From contig JADJUS010000022.1 in assembly GCA_016716905.1 (NCBI GenBank), forward strand, positions 682,001 through 746,000: a stretch of 64,000 bases of DNA, written 5' to 3'. Below the pieces are notes generated by a model. The model worked only from the letters and a program-made list of their open reading frames with translations, made no database searches and was not told the origin of the DNA. Below are positions 53,415 through 61,870 of the stretch, one piece after another; position 1 is the first letter of the stretch; every line of letters starts with the position of its first letter. A program made the translations under genes and the position numbers. This DNA is from Acidobacteriota bacterium (lineage in GTDB: Bacteria > Acidobacteriota > Vicinamibacteria > Vicinamibacterales > SCN-69-37).

Positions 53415-53790
53415 GGTGTCCCCTCTTCGAGTGCGAGGGTTCCATGACGTGTTTTCGCGTGTCCTGGAGCAGACCGATTACATGGTGGTCATCCAGTGAA
53501 TAAAAGGCCAGGCGCCCGGTCCGGCGGACTCGGACCAGCCTCGCCGTGCGCAGCAGCCGCAATTGATGCGAAACGGCCGACTCGGACAGGCTGACCAGGC
53601 TCGCCAAATCGCACACACACCGTTCGCCGTGTGACAGGGCGTCGAGCATCCGGACCCTCGTGGGGTCGCCGAGCAGCTTGAACACCTCGGCCACCGACAT
53701 CAGGACGGGGCCCGTCAGCAGCTTGGCCCGGATGCGCTCGAGCAGTTCCGGGTCTGAGGTGTGGGGTTCGGCGCAGGTGGCGTTCACCAC
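53407..53790 (-). CDS. ArsR/SmtB-family metal-responsive repressor (CadC-like)
   Basis: Winged-helix repressor that leaves DNA when bound to Zn/Cd. 127 residues from GTG 53790. The helix-turn-helix is SLSESAVSHQLRLLRTARLV. Two metal-site signatures: ERCVCDLASL (alpha-3 Cys pair, as in CadC/CmtR) and DDHHVIGLLQDTRKH (alpha-5 Asp/His), so either or both types could bind. A TTG at 53823 would lengthen it by 11 codons but would place the operator inside the coding region, so the shorter start is preferred. No strong Shine-Dalgarno sequence precedes it, and the message could be leaderless. Confidence 0.88.
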   Translation of the reverse strand: MVNATCAEPHTSDPELLERIRAKLLTGPVLMSVAEVFKLLGDPTRVRMLDALSHGERCVCDLASLVSLSESAVSHQLRLLRTARLVRVRRTGRLAFYSLDDHHVIGLLQDTRKHVMEPSHSKRGHRE

Positions 53791-53798
53791 CCATTGAT

Positions 53799-53818
53799 AT
53801 ATGAGCACTTGTTCATAT
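53799..53818. promoter_or_regulatory. ArsR/SmtB-type operator
   Basis: Minus-strand ATATGAACAAGTGCTCATAT is an imperfect dyad (8 of 10 symmetrical positions) of the ATATGAACA...TTCATAT type bound by SmtB, ZiaR and CadC. It lies 8-27 nt upstream of the repressor start, as expected for autoregulation. Confidence 0.85.
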
Positions 53819-53834
53819 GTCAAGATAGGTACCT

Positions 53835-53901
53835 AAAACGACCTCTGAGGTCGGTTGCTTTCTTCAGAGGGGAAAAAGAAACCGACCTCAGAGGTCGTTT
53901 T
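53835..53901. repeat. Nested palindrome, family H, copy 2
   Basis: Arms AAAACGACCTCTGAGGTCGG and its complement, each an internal palindrome, with a CAGAGGGGAAAAA centre (compare TTTCCCCTCT in copy 1 at 14009). The CGGTT/AACCG ends of the inner halves match each other here but differ from copy 1. Confidence 0.85.
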
Positions 53902-54001
53902 CGGCGTCGAGTTGAACGCAAAGGCCTCTCCGACTACGATCAACCTCTTAATTCATCGACCGACGGCCTCGCCGTCGCGTCTGACAACGCGGAGAGTACT
54001 G

Positions 54002-55048
54002 ATGATCGAGGTTCAACACCTCACGAAACGCTACGGGCCTTTCACGGCGGTGGACGATGTCAGCTTCCGGGCCGAAAAGGGCGAAATCCTCGGGTTGCTC
54101 GGGCCGAACGGCGCGGGCAAGACCACGACGATGCGGGTACTGACGGGCTACATGCCGGCCACCGAAGGGTCGGCCACGGTCGCCGGTTACGACGTCTTCG
54201 CGAATCCCATCGAGGCCAAGCGCAGGGTCGGCTACCTCCCGGAAACGCCGCCGCTCTATCCCGACATGACGGTGCGCGAGTACCTCACGTTTGTAGCGAA
54301 GCTCAAGTTGCCGGCCTCGGTGTCGAAGTCCGAACGGATTTCGCGGGTCAACGGCGTGATGACGAAGACCAACATCACGGACATGGCCAACCGCCATTGC
54401 GCGAAGCTCTCAAAGGGCTACAAACAGCGCGTCGGCCTGGCGCAGGCGCTGATTCACGACCCGGAAGTGCTCATCCTCGACGAGCCCACCGCGGGCCTGG
54501 ACCCGAAACAGATCATCGAAGTGCGCGACCTGATTCGCGCGCTCGCCGGCAATCACACGGTGGTGCTGAGCACGCACATCCTCCCCGAGGTGTCACAGAC
54601 GTGCCAACGCGTGGTCATCATCAATCGCGGCCGCGTAGTGGCCGTGGATACCCCGGACAACCTGACGCAGCAGTTGAAGGGATCGGCCACGTTGTATGTG
54701 CAGGTGGACGCCGCTGGTGCTGACGCCGCGGCGGCCCTGTCGGCCATCGCCGGTGTGCGCCAGGTGTCTGAGCACGATCGTCACGAACAGTTGGTGGGCT
54801 TCGAAGTGGCCTCCGACACCGAGCGCGACATCCGACGCGACGTGGCGCGCATGGTCGTGGACAAGGGTTGGGGCCTGCTCGAACTGCGGCCCCTGCGACT
54901 GAGCCTGGAGGACATCTTCCTGCAGTTGACGACGGATGAGGCAATCGCCGGGTCTAAAGACCCGGCCTCCGAGGATCGCGGAAACCCGGCCCCCATCGCC
55001 GGGTCTGAAGACCCGGCCTCCGCACACCAGGAGACTCCCAATGCGTAA
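54002..55048 (+). CDS. ABC transporter ATPase (GldA/CcmA-like)
   Basis: 348-residue ATPase for the permease encoded next. ATG 54002 has GGAGAG upstream. Walker A LLGPNGAGKTTTMRVL (~34-49), signature LSKGYKQRVGLAQAL, Walker B VLILDEPTAGLD and H-loop VLSTHIL. A C-terminal ~90-residue regulatory part is of the DrrA/GldA type. The last ~30 residues (from about GSKDPASEDRG) are translated from two GGGTCT..AGACCC palindromes and look foreign. The stop overlaps the next gene by 8 nt. Confidence 0.92.
   Translation: MIEVQHLTKRYGPFTAVDDVSFRAEKGEILGLLGPNGAGKTTTMRVLTGYMPATEGSATVAGYDVFANPIEAKRRVGYLPETPPLYPDMTVREYLTFVAKLKLPASVSKSERISRVNGVMTKTNITDMANRHCAKLSKGYKQRVGLAQALIHDPEVLILDEPTAGLDPKQIIEVRDLIRALAGNHTVVLSTHILPEVSQTCQRVVIINRGRVVAVDTPDNLTQQLKGSATLYVQVDAAGADAAAALSAIAGVRQVSEHDRHEQLVGFEVASDTERDIRRDVARMVVDKGWGLLELRPLRLSLEDIFLQLTTDEAIAGSKDPASEDRGNPAPIAGSEDPASAHQETPNA
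54949..55022. repeat. Paired GGGTCT/AGACCC palindromes inside a coding end
   Basis: CGCCGGGTCTAAAGACCCGG then CCTCCG, followed by a near-identical CGCCGGGTCTGAAGACCCGG; the same GGGTCTTCAGACCC unit occurs at 39590. It lies in frame at the end of the ABC ATPase gene. Confidence 0.8.
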
Positions 55049-55802
55049 TGTCCTTACTATCGCCGGCAAGGAATTGCGCGGCTTCTTCGCCTCGCCGATG
55101 GGCTGGATCGTCATGGGCCTCTTCGCCCTGCTCTTCGGCTACTTCTTCCTGGCGCATCTGGACTACTTCGTCGGCCAGAGCATGCAGGCGCAGCAGGGTG
55201 GCGGGCCGATCAACGTAAACCAGTTCATGATTCGGCCGCTCCTGCAGAACGTGGCGCTCATCAACCTCTTCCTGTTGCCGATGATCACGATGCGGGCGTA
55301 CGCGGAAGAGAAGCGGTCGGGCACGATCGAGTTGTTGCTCACCTCACCGGTGACCGACGTGCAGATCATCCTGGGCAAGTTCCTCGGGGTGCTGGGCTTC
55401 TACGCGGCGCTCCTGGGAGTGACGATGGTCTACATCGGCATCCTGTTTGTGTTCGGCAACCCCGAATGGAAACCGGTGTTGACCGGCTACTTCGGCCTGC
55501 TGCTCATGGGTGGATGCTTCCTCTCAGTGGGTCTCTTCATTTCGAGCACGACGAAGAACCAGGTCGTGGCCGGCGCGGCCACCTTCGTGGTCTTCCTGCT
55601 GCTGTGGATCATCAGCTGGCTCGGCCAAAGTGCCGGCCCTGCGGTGGCGAGCCTGCTGGACTACCTGTCGATCGTCTGGCACTTCGATGACTTCGGGAAG
55701 GGCGTCATCGACACCAAACACGTGATCTACTACCTGAGTTTCATCACCTTCGGACTCTTCCTCACCCTGAAGTCCGTGGACACTGAACGGTGGAGGGGCT
55801 GA
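55041..55802 (+). CDS. ABC-2 type permease (GldF-like)
   Basis: 253-residue inner-membrane subunit with about six hydrophobic segments. ATG 55041 gives MRNVLTIAGKELRGFFASPM, the usual start of this family; EEKRSGTIELLLTSPVTDVQ is the diagnostic cytoplasmic loop after the second helix. It works with the ATPase upstream; the following GldG-like and DUF4340 genes complete the gld-type unit. The substrate is unknown. Confidence 0.9.
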   Translation: MRNVLTIAGKELRGFFASPMGWIVMGLFALLFGYFFLAHLDYFVGQSMQAQQGGGPINVNQFMIRPLLQNVALINLFLLPMITMRAYAEEKRSGTIELLLTSPVTDVQIILGKFLGVLGFYAALLGVTMVYIGILFVFGNPEWKPVLTGYFGLLLMGGCFLSVGLFISSTTKNQVVAGAATFVVFLLLWIISWLGQSAGPAVASLLDYLSIVWHFDDFGKGVIDTKHVIYYLSFITFGLFLTLKSVDTERWRG

Positions 55803-55804
55803 TC

Positions 55805-57373
55805 GTGAAAAAACTCATTGGATTCCTCGGATGGTTTGGCGTGGCGCTGGTCGCCGGCGCTGTCGTCATTCGCTTCACGCAGCCTGAGCTGATTGAATGG
55901 TCGCAGCGGCTGGCCATTGCAGGCCTCGTCGTCACCCTGCTCTATACGCTGGGCCAGTGGCGTGACATCGCCCGCTCGTTCCAGGGGCGCAACGTCAAGT
56001 ACGGCACCATCGCGGCCGGCAGCGTGGTGGTGTTTCTCGGCATCCTGATCGCCGTCAACTGGATCGCCAACCGGCAGAACAAACGCTGGGACGTCACCTC
56101 GACCAAACAGTTCGAGTTGTCAGACCAGACCAAGAAGGTTGTGTCATCACTCACCCAGCCGGTGGCGGTCCGGGTGTTTCACAGCACGGCCGACGTGCAG
56201 CGATTCCGCGACCGGCTCGCCGAGTATCAGTACCTCTCGTCGCAGCTGCAGGTGGAGTTTTTCGACGTCGAGAAGCAGCCCATCGAAGCGCAGCGGTACG
56301 AAGTGACGCAGTTCGGCACCATCGTCTTTGAATACGCCGGGCGGCGCGAACGCGCCAACACGGACACCGAGCAGGAGATCACCAACGCCCTGATCAAGGT
56401 GGTGGAAGGCAAATCGAAGAAGGTGTACTTCATCCAGGGGCACGGCGAACGTGATTCGGCCGGTGCGGACCCGCGCGGCTACAGCCAGATTGCCGAAGCG
56501 CTCAAGAGCGACAACTTCGAGGTGGCTCCGCTCGCGCTGGCGCAGGACGCGGCCGTGCCCGAAGACGCCACGATGCTCGTGATCGCCGGGCCAACCAGCG
56601 ACTACATGGCGGGTGAAATGGACCTGCTCCGTGCCTACCTTGGCAAGGCAGGCAAAGTGATGCTCCTCCTCGACCCGCCCGACGCCACCGGCGGCATGAA
56701 CGTGCCGAACCTGATGGCACTGGCGAATGAATGGGGTATCACCGTCGGTACAGACATCGTGCTGGACGCGAGCGGCATGGGTCGCGCCATCGGCGCGGGG
56801 CCGGAAGTACCGCTCGCGATGAGTTATCCCGCGCATCCGATCACAGACGGATTCAGGGTGATGACCGCATACCCGATGACCCGATCGGTGACGCCGGTTG
56901 AAGGCGGCACCTCGGGCAAGACGGCGCAGAGCCTGGTGCAGACCAGCCCGCGCAGTTGGGCGGAAAGCGACATCAAGGCGCTCTTCGCGACGGGCAAACC
57001 CGTGCCGGGTGAGGCGGGCGACAAGACCGGGCCCATTTCCATCGCCGCGGCTGTCACAGGCGAGGCGCCCGCCGCGCCGGCGCCAACAGAGCCCACCGCG
57101 CCGAAGCCCGAGGCCCGGCTCGTGGTAGTCGGCGACGCCGACTTCGGCTCCAACGGTGCGCTCGGCATCCAGGGTAATCGCGACCTGTTCCTGAACATGT
57201 CCAACTGGCTGGCGCAGCAGGAAAACCTGATCGCCATTCGCGCCAAGGACCCTGAAGACCGCCGCATTCAACTGACCGAAGACCAGAGCAGCCGCATCTT
57301 CTGGCTGGCCCTGGTGATCATCCCGCTCGCGCTGATCGGTGTCGGCGTGCGCGTGTGGTGGACGAGGCGATAG
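55805..57373 (+). CDS. GldG-like ABC auxiliary membrane protein
   Basis: 522 residues from GTG 55805, which has GGAGGGG upstream. Two or three N-terminal helices (LIGFLGWFGVALVAGAVVI, LAIAGLVVTLLYTLG, GSVVVFLGILIAVNWIA), then a large extracytoplasmic region of the ABC_transp_aux type (VAVRVFHSTADVQRFRDRLA, YFIQGHGERDSAGADPRGYS) and a final helix (FWLALVIIPLALIGVGVRVW). GldG forms a complex with GldA/GldF in gliding Bacteroidota; here a general envelope role is inferred. A Pro/Ala linker (EAPAAPAPTEPTAPKPEA) precedes the last strands. Confidence 0.88.
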   Translation: MKKLIGFLGWFGVALVAGAVVIRFTQPELIEWSQRLAIAGLVVTLLYTLGQWRDIARSFQGRNVKYGTIAAGSVVVFLGILIAVNWIANRQNKRWDVTSTKQFELSDQTKKVVSSLTQPVAVRVFHSTADVQRFRDRLAEYQYLSSQLQVEFFDVEKQPIEAQRYEVTQFGTIVFEYAGRRERANTDTEQEITNALIKVVEGKSKKVYFIQGHGERDSAGADPRGYSQIAEALKSDNFEVAPLALAQDAAVPEDATMLVIAGPTSDYMAGEMDLLRAYLGKAGKVMLLLDPPDATGGMNVPNLMALANEWGITVGTDIVLDASGMGRAIGAGPEVPLAMSYPAHPITDGFRVMTAYPMTRSVTPVEGGTSGKTAQSLVQTSPRSWAESDIKALFATGKPVPGEAGDKTGPISIAAAVTGEAPAAPAPTEPTAPKPEARLVVVGDADFGSNGALGIQGNRDLFLNMSNWLAQQENLIAIRAKDPEDRRIQLTEDQSSRIFWLALVIIPLALIGVGVRVWWTRR

Positions 57374-57377
57374 CGAC

Positions 57378-58733
57378 ATGCGAAGCGGGCGGTCGTTCCT
57401 TCTGATGCTCGTGGTGGCCGCAGGCCTCGGCGGCTACATCTATTTCGTCGAGATGAAACGCGATCCGGCAGCCGACACCGCCACGCCGGCGCGCGAGAAG
57501 GTGTTTACGATCCAGGCGGGCACCATTGAGGACGTGGAAATCACCAACGCCACGTCCCAGGTTGTGCGCGTCTCGCGAAAAGACGCTGTATGGTCGCTCG
57601 TTGCCCCTGAAGTCGCTGACGCGGACACGGCTGAAGTCACCACGGTGATTTCGTCGCTGGAATCACTCGAACGAGTGAAGGTCATCGATGAGAACCCCGC
57701 CACTGTCGCGCCGTTTGGTCTGGAGCCCGCGCGTATCAAGGTGGCGTTCAAGACGGCCGGCGATGCCACGCAGAAGGTGCTGCTCATCGGCAACAAGACG
57801 CCCACGGGCGGAGACCTCTACGCGAAGCTCGACAACGCCCCAGGCGTCTTCCTCATCGGCGCGTTTCTCGAAGACACTTTCAATCGCAAACCTTTCGACC
57901 TGCGGGAAAAGTCGGCGCTGAAGTTCACGCGCGAGGCGGTTGACAGCATCATGCTGGCGCACGGCACCACGCGGGTCATGCTCGCCAAGGCCGGCACCGA
58001 CTGGCGTATTGGCGGGCCCACCGGCGCGCGCGCCGACAGTGCGGCCGTGGATGCGCTGATTGGCCAGCTGGCCCAGGCACGGATGACGAGCATCGCCGCA
58101 GCCGACGCCTCAACGGCAAAGCCTGCGGAATACGGCTTGGACAAACCCCAGGTGGTGGCCACCATCGGGGCCGGCTCAACCAAAGCGGAACTCGCGATCG
58201 GCAAGAAGGAAGACGACACCCACTTCTTCGCGCGCGATCTGTCGCGACCGCTTGTGTTCGGCGTGGACAAGGCCCTGCTTGATGAGTTGCTCAAGAAGGC
58301 CGATGATTTCCGCGTGAAAGACGTGTTCGCGTACCGCTCCTTCACCGCGACCGGCATGGACGTGGCCTTCGGCGGCCAGACCTACACCTTCGCCAAGAAG
58401 AAAGCCGAGGGCGAGACCTCGCTCGAGAAGTGGTGGCAGACCGCGCCGGCGTCGAAAGAACTCGAGTCTGCCAAGTTCGACGACTTCCTGATGACGATGT
58501 CGAACCTGAGGGCCGAGAGTTTTGTGGCCGCAGCCCACACGGGCGGCGAGGCCATCACGATCACGGCGCGCTTCGGCGATGCCGCCGCCCCGCAGACCGA
58601 AACCGTCACGCTGCGGAAGGTCGGCACGGTCGTCCAGGCGATTCGCGCAGGTGAAACGGGCGCGGCGGTCGTCTCCACGGCGGACTTCGACCGCGCGCTT
58701 GGGCTGTTCAAGGAACTCACGAGCGCGAAGTGA
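57378..58733 (+). CDS. DUF4340 domain protein
   Basis: 451 residues. ATG 57378 starts a single N-terminal anchor (MRSGRSFLLMLVVAAGLGGY). The rest is extracytoplasmic with repeated beta units of the DUF4340 type: VSRKDAVWSLVAPEVADADT, LIGNKTPTGGDLYAKLDNAP, GVDKALLDELLKKADDFRVK. These genes almost always follow GldG-like genes in ABC-2 operons; their molecular role is unknown. It begins 4 bp after the GldG stop, and its stop overlaps a possible GTG start of the PBP4 gene. Confidence 0.85.
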   Translation: MRSGRSFLLMLVVAAGLGGYIYFVEMKRDPAADTATPAREKVFTIQAGTIEDVEITNATSQVVRVSRKDAVWSLVAPEVADADTAEVTTVISSLESLERVKVIDENPATVAPFGLEPARIKVAFKTAGDATQKVLLIGNKTPTGGDLYAKLDNAPGVFLIGAFLEDTFNRKPFDLREKSALKFTREAVDSIMLAHGTTRVMLAKAGTDWRIGGPTGARADSAAVDALIGQLAQARMTSIAAADASTAKPAEYGLDKPQVVATIGAGSTKAELAIGKKEDDTHFFARDLSRPLVFGVDKALLDELLKKADDFRVKDVFAYRSFTATGMDVAFGGQTYTFAKKKAEGETSLEKWWQTAPASKELESAKFDDFLMTMSNLRAESFVAAAHTGGEAITITARFGDAAAPQTETVTLRKVGTVVQAIRAGETGAAVVSTADFDRALGLFKELTSAK

Positions 58734-60382
58734 GTCCAGGGTCCAGGGTCCAGAGTCCAAGGTCCGGCATCCAGAGCGTGCCCGCCGTAGCGCGGAGCGC
58801 GAAGGTGGGTAGGGCGGCCTGGGTCTCACCAGCCTCCGCCAAGGCTACGGCGGTCCGCCGAAGCTTCAGCGAAGGCGGAAGGCCGCCGATCTTCCTGGCG
58901 CTCGTGCTGATGGCCGGATGCGCTTCAACGCCGTCCGCCTCTGCTCCTGTGGAGCTACGGAGCGACAAGCCGTCGCTTGAAGCACCGCCCGGCCCTATCG
59001 AGCGGCGCGAGGCGCTGGACGCCATTTTCAACGACCCACTCTTCGCCCGCGCCACCTTCGCCGTGCGGGTCGAATCCCTCGCCGATGGACGCGTGCTCTA
59101 CACGCGCAACAGCGAGAAGCTGGTGGTACCGGCGTCCAACATGAAGTTGTTGACGATGGCGGTGGCAGCCGAGAAGTTGGGCTGGGACTTCCGGTTCGAG
59201 ACGAAGTTGGATGCGGCCGGCACGGTGGCCGACGGCACACTCACCGGTGACCTCATCGTCGTAGGCGGCGGAGACCCGTCGATTGACTCGCAGAACTTTG
59301 GCGCCTCACCCCTGTTTGATGAGTGGGCAGAGAGCCTGCGAGCCGCCCGCATCCGGCGCGTCGAAGGCCGGCTCATCGGCGATGACAACCTGTTCGACGA
59401 CACGGTGATCGGTCCCGGCTGGGCCTGGGATTACCTGGGCGATGGCTACGCGGCCGGCTCGAGCGCCCTCAACTACAACGAGAACACAGCCGTGATTCGC
59501 ATCTGGCCGGGTGCCACGGTGGGCGCTCCCGCGAAGGTCGAACTGAGCCCGTCCGGCCACGGTCTGGTGCTCACGTCCACGGTAACGACATCCGCGGCCG
59601 GTGGAACCCCGTCGATGTCGCAGTTTCGTCAGCCCGGCAGCGACGCCCTTCTGCTAAACGGAACCATTCCACTCGACCGCGCGCTGGTTGTTCGTACGGC
59701 AGCGATCGAGAACCCGACGCAGTTCTTCGTCAACGGTTTCAAGGCAGCGCTTGAAGCGCGCGGGATAGCCGTTCGCGGCGGCGCCTGGGACATTGATGCG
59801 CTGGCAACACCGCCGGTTACGACCGCTCGGCGCACCATCGCGACCCGTCGTTCATTGCCGCTCTCGTCGCTCGGTGCGTACTTTCTGAAAGAGAGTCAGA
59901 ACTTCTACGGCGAGGTCATCCTCAAGGCGCTGGGCCAGCGCGCGGGCCGCGGCGGCAGCACAACGGCCGGTCGTCGCGTGGTGAACGAAACGCTCACCAC
60001 TTGGGGCATTCCCGAAGATTCGTACCTCATGTACGACGGCTCCGGTCTCTCGCGCTACAACTACGTCTCCGCCGACGCCATCGTCTTGTTGCTGAAGCAC
60101 GTGTGGAATGACGAGCGGCTGCGAGGCCCCCTGCTGGCGGCGCTACCGGTCGGCGGACACGACGGCACGCTGGGCTTGCGGATGCGCAACACCGTGCTCG
60201 CCGGGCGGGTGCAGGCCAAAACGGGGACGATCTCAAACGTGCGCTCTCTCTCCGGATTCCTCGTCACCGAGTCTGGCGAACGGCTCGTCTTTTCGATGAT
60301 CGCCAATCACTTCACTGCGACGAGCTCGCAAGTCGACGCCGTCGTGGAGCGAGCGCTCGCATATCTGGCTCGCTCTCGTTAG
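58730..60382 (+). CDS. dacB: D-alanyl-D-alanine carboxypeptidase/endopeptidase (PBP4/DacB, S13)
   Basis: Periplasmic peptidoglycan hydrolase. Catalytic PASNMKLL (SxxK), YDGSGLSRYN (SxN) and QAKTGTISNV (KTG) are all present. The hydrophobic lipobox-like segment PIFLALVLMAGCAS should be the export signal, but everything before it (about 60 residues from GTG 58730) is encoded by family G and family R repeat sequence. The actual start is uncertain; GTG codons at 58778 and 58808 are alternatives. From the Cys onward the protein is ~485 residues, normal for DacB. GTG 58730 overlaps the DUF4340 stop. Confidence 0.88.
   Translation: MSPGSRVQSPRSGIQSVPAVARSAKVGRAAWVSPASAKATAVRRSFSEGGRPPIFLALVLMAGCASTPSASAPVELRSDKPSLEAPPGPIERREALDAIFNDPLFARATFAVRVESLADGRVLYTRNSEKLVVPASNMKLLTMAVAAEKLGWDFRFETKLDAAGTVADGTLTGDLIVVGGGDPSIDSQNFGASPLFDEWAESLRAARIRRVEGRLIGDDNLFDDTVIGPGWAWDYLGDGYAAGSSALNYNENTAVIRIWPGATVGAPAKVELSPSGHGLVLTSTVTTSAAGGTPSMSQFRQPGSDALLLNGTIPLDRALVVRTAAIENPTQFFVNGFKAALEARGIAVRGGAWDIDALATPPVTTARRTIATRRSLPLSSLGAYFLKESQNFYGEVILKALGQRAGRGGSTTAGRRVVNETLTTWGIPEDSYLMYDGSGLSRYNYVSADAIVLLLKHVWNDERLRGPLLAALPVGGHDGTLGLRMRNTVLAGRVQAKTGTISNVRSLSGFLVTESGERLVFSMIANHFTATSSQVDAVVERALAYLARSR
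58733..58894. repeat. Family G tract plus nested family R palindrome in the dacB leader
   Basis: 58733-58768 holds AGTCCAGGGTCCAGGGTCC-type units. 58787-58894 holds CGTAGCGCGG, a GGCGGCC stem opened by an inserted CCAGCCTCCGCCAAGGCTAC palindrome, and the closing GGCCGCC. The same nested insertion occurs at 60560-60640. Confidence 0.78.
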
Positions 60383-60387
60383 CGAGC
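60368..60387 (+). terminator. Hairpin overlapping the dacB stop codon
   Basis: GCTCGCT and AGCGAGC around CTCGTT, a 7-bp stem containing the TAG stop. No T run follows, so intrinsic termination is doubtful. Confidence 0.35.
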
Positions 60388-60503
60388 TCGCCTCGCCGGC
60401 TCGCGCGCTGACCGCTCGCGCGTAATGGACAAATGGCACAAATGTCCGAAATGGCGAAATGTCTGCAATGGGCGAATGTCTCAATTCGGGAATGTAGGCA
60501 TTT

Positions 60504-60640
60504 CGTAGCGCGGCCTGGGTCTCAAGGCCCCGGCACTTTTCGGAGACTCTCTTGCGTTTCGTAGCGCGGCCTGAACCTCACCAGCCTCCGCCAAGGCTAC
60601 GGCGGTCCGCCGAAGCTTCAGCGAAGGCGGAAGGCCGCGG
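60504..60640. repeat. Two family R palindromes, the second nested
   Basis: 60504-60533: CGTAG, GCGGCC, TGGGTCTCAA, GGCCCC. 60560-60640: CGTAG, GCGGCC, TGAACCTCA, then an inserted CCAGCCTCCGCC...GAAGGCGGA hairpin, then AGGCCGCGG. The insertion point equals that at 58787-58894. Confidence 0.8.
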
Positions 60641-60644
60641 CTCT

Positions 60645-61550
60645 TCACGCGACCACCGAAGCGCGACCGCCACGACCGGCACCTCGTTCGGCCCGCGAAA
60701 GCGCGCGGGTGACAAGGGCGGCCGCGAGCAAGGCCGGCCACCAGCCGACATGGCCATAGATGGTGTTGGGGCTTGAGAACGGCAGCAAAAGAAACAGGAC
60801 CGGCAACACGCTTCCAGCGACTCGCCTCCGGCCTTGCAGGGAGCGCGCGGTGACTCCGAGCACCAGCATGACCGGCACGGCAACCATGAACATCAGTCTC
60901 ACGTTCAGGCCGGCAATTACCTTCCCCAGCTTCTCACCAGGCAGCATGCCAATCAGTTCAACGATCGATCGCTCGTTGATTCCGGGAGAAATCGCGCCGC
61001 TCCCTCCGCTCAGCGCAAACATCAGCTCCCGCCAGGCCTGGTTGGCAGCTGGCATGCCCCAGCCCATCGCTCCCAACATCACCAGGCCAGCCACAAGTGC
61101 CGGGCCAAGGCGGGGAACCTGTGCGCCGCCTCGTCGACCCGTCGCCGTAGACACAAATGCCACGAGTGGCAGAAACGCCAGTACCGACGAGACTGATCCC
61201 AACAAGACAGCAGTGGAACCGATCTGAACCTGAACGCCCTCTACAGGAATCGACCAGTTCCAATTGAAGGCCACGAACACCAGGACGCTCACAAAGGACC
61301 ATGTCGCCAGGCGCAGCAACGGGGCGAGCCCTTTGCGAGTGCTGAGCTCCTTCGACGAGATCATCGCGATTGAGCGGAGCACCGACGCGACCGCGCGAAG
61401 GGACACGGTGGCTGAGCCCTGGGGCCCGGACGCCTTCGTTGCCTCACTCTTCCAGTCCGCCAGCGTCTCGTCGAAGACGCGCCGGCCGGCCTCATCGACT
61501 GGCAGCACGCTCAGGAACCACCGCACGACGCCGTAGAGCGGGCCGGTCAT
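60645..61550 (-). CDS. PadR-associated membrane protein with permease-prefix-like N terminus
   Basis: 301 residues, about six transmembrane segments (LATWSFVSVLVFVAFNW, VLLGSVSSVLAFLPLVAFV, ALVAGLVMLGAMGWGM, LMFMVAVPVMLVLGV and others). The opening VRWFLSVLPVDEAGRRVFDE resembles the cytoplasmic prefix of ADOP permeases (compare AAVLPDDVAGRSIQGDLIEE at 36892), but no FtsX domains follow. The start overlaps the padR stop (ATGA). The function is unknown; the pairing implies PadR-controlled expression. Confidence 0.75.
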   Translation of the reverse strand: MTGPLYGVVRWFLSVLPVDEAGRRVFDETLADWKSEATKASGPQGSATVSLRAVASVLRSIAMISSKELSTRKGLAPLLRLATWSFVSVLVFVAFNWNWSIPVEGVQVQIGSTAVLLGSVSSVLAFLPLVAFVSTATGRRGGAQVPRLGPALVAGLVMLGAMGWGMPAANQAWRELMFALSGGSGAISPGINERSIVELIGMLPGEKLGKVIAGLNVRLMFMVAVPVMLVLGVTARSLQGRRRVAGSVLPVLFLLLPFSSPNTIYGHVGWWPALLAAALVTRALSRAERGAGRGGRASVVA

Positions 61551-61810
61551 GGCTTCACTCCACTGACGTCTCCCATGATTTCCATGGCCGCGAGAGCGCG
61601 GTGGCCGAGGCCTTTGAGTTCGTAGATGCGCCGGCCGTCGGCCTGGAGCGAAGAGGACACGAGCCCCTTCTCCTCCATCTTGCCGAGGGTCACGTAGATA
61701 CCGCCGCGTTTCAGGCGGCCTTTCGAGGACTCCACAAGCTGAAGGCCGTAGCTGGCGCCGTCGTTGGCCAAAAGCGACAGGATGAACTGTTCAGTGGGTG
61801 GCAGTCTCAT
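61547..61810 (-). CDS. PadR-family transcriptional regulator
   Basis: 87 residues from ATG 61810 (MRLPPTEQFILSLLANDGAS); a TTG at 61831 would add seven. Winged helix with ASYGLQLVESSKGRLKRGGI, YVTLGKMEEKGLVSSSLQ as recognition helix, and RRIYELKGLGHRAL as the wing. It is a short PadR, as usual for permease-linked members. It is the first gene of a two-gene unit with the membrane protein, both inside the 52-bp inverted repeats. Confidence 0.9.
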   Translation of the reverse strand: MRLPPTEQFILSLLANDGASYGLQLVESSKGRLKRGGIYVTLGKMEEKGLVSSSLQADGRRIYELKGLGHRALAAMEIMGDVSGVKP

Positions 61811-61870
61811 GGGCGCCAGTCTTACAAACAATAAGATGCCTTGTCAAACTGCGCCCTGGCGTCCGCTGTG

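Noticed and set aside
56147..57379. 410-residue open frame antisense to the GldG-like gene
   Set aside because: A shadow frame; the sense gene is continuous and matches its neighbours.
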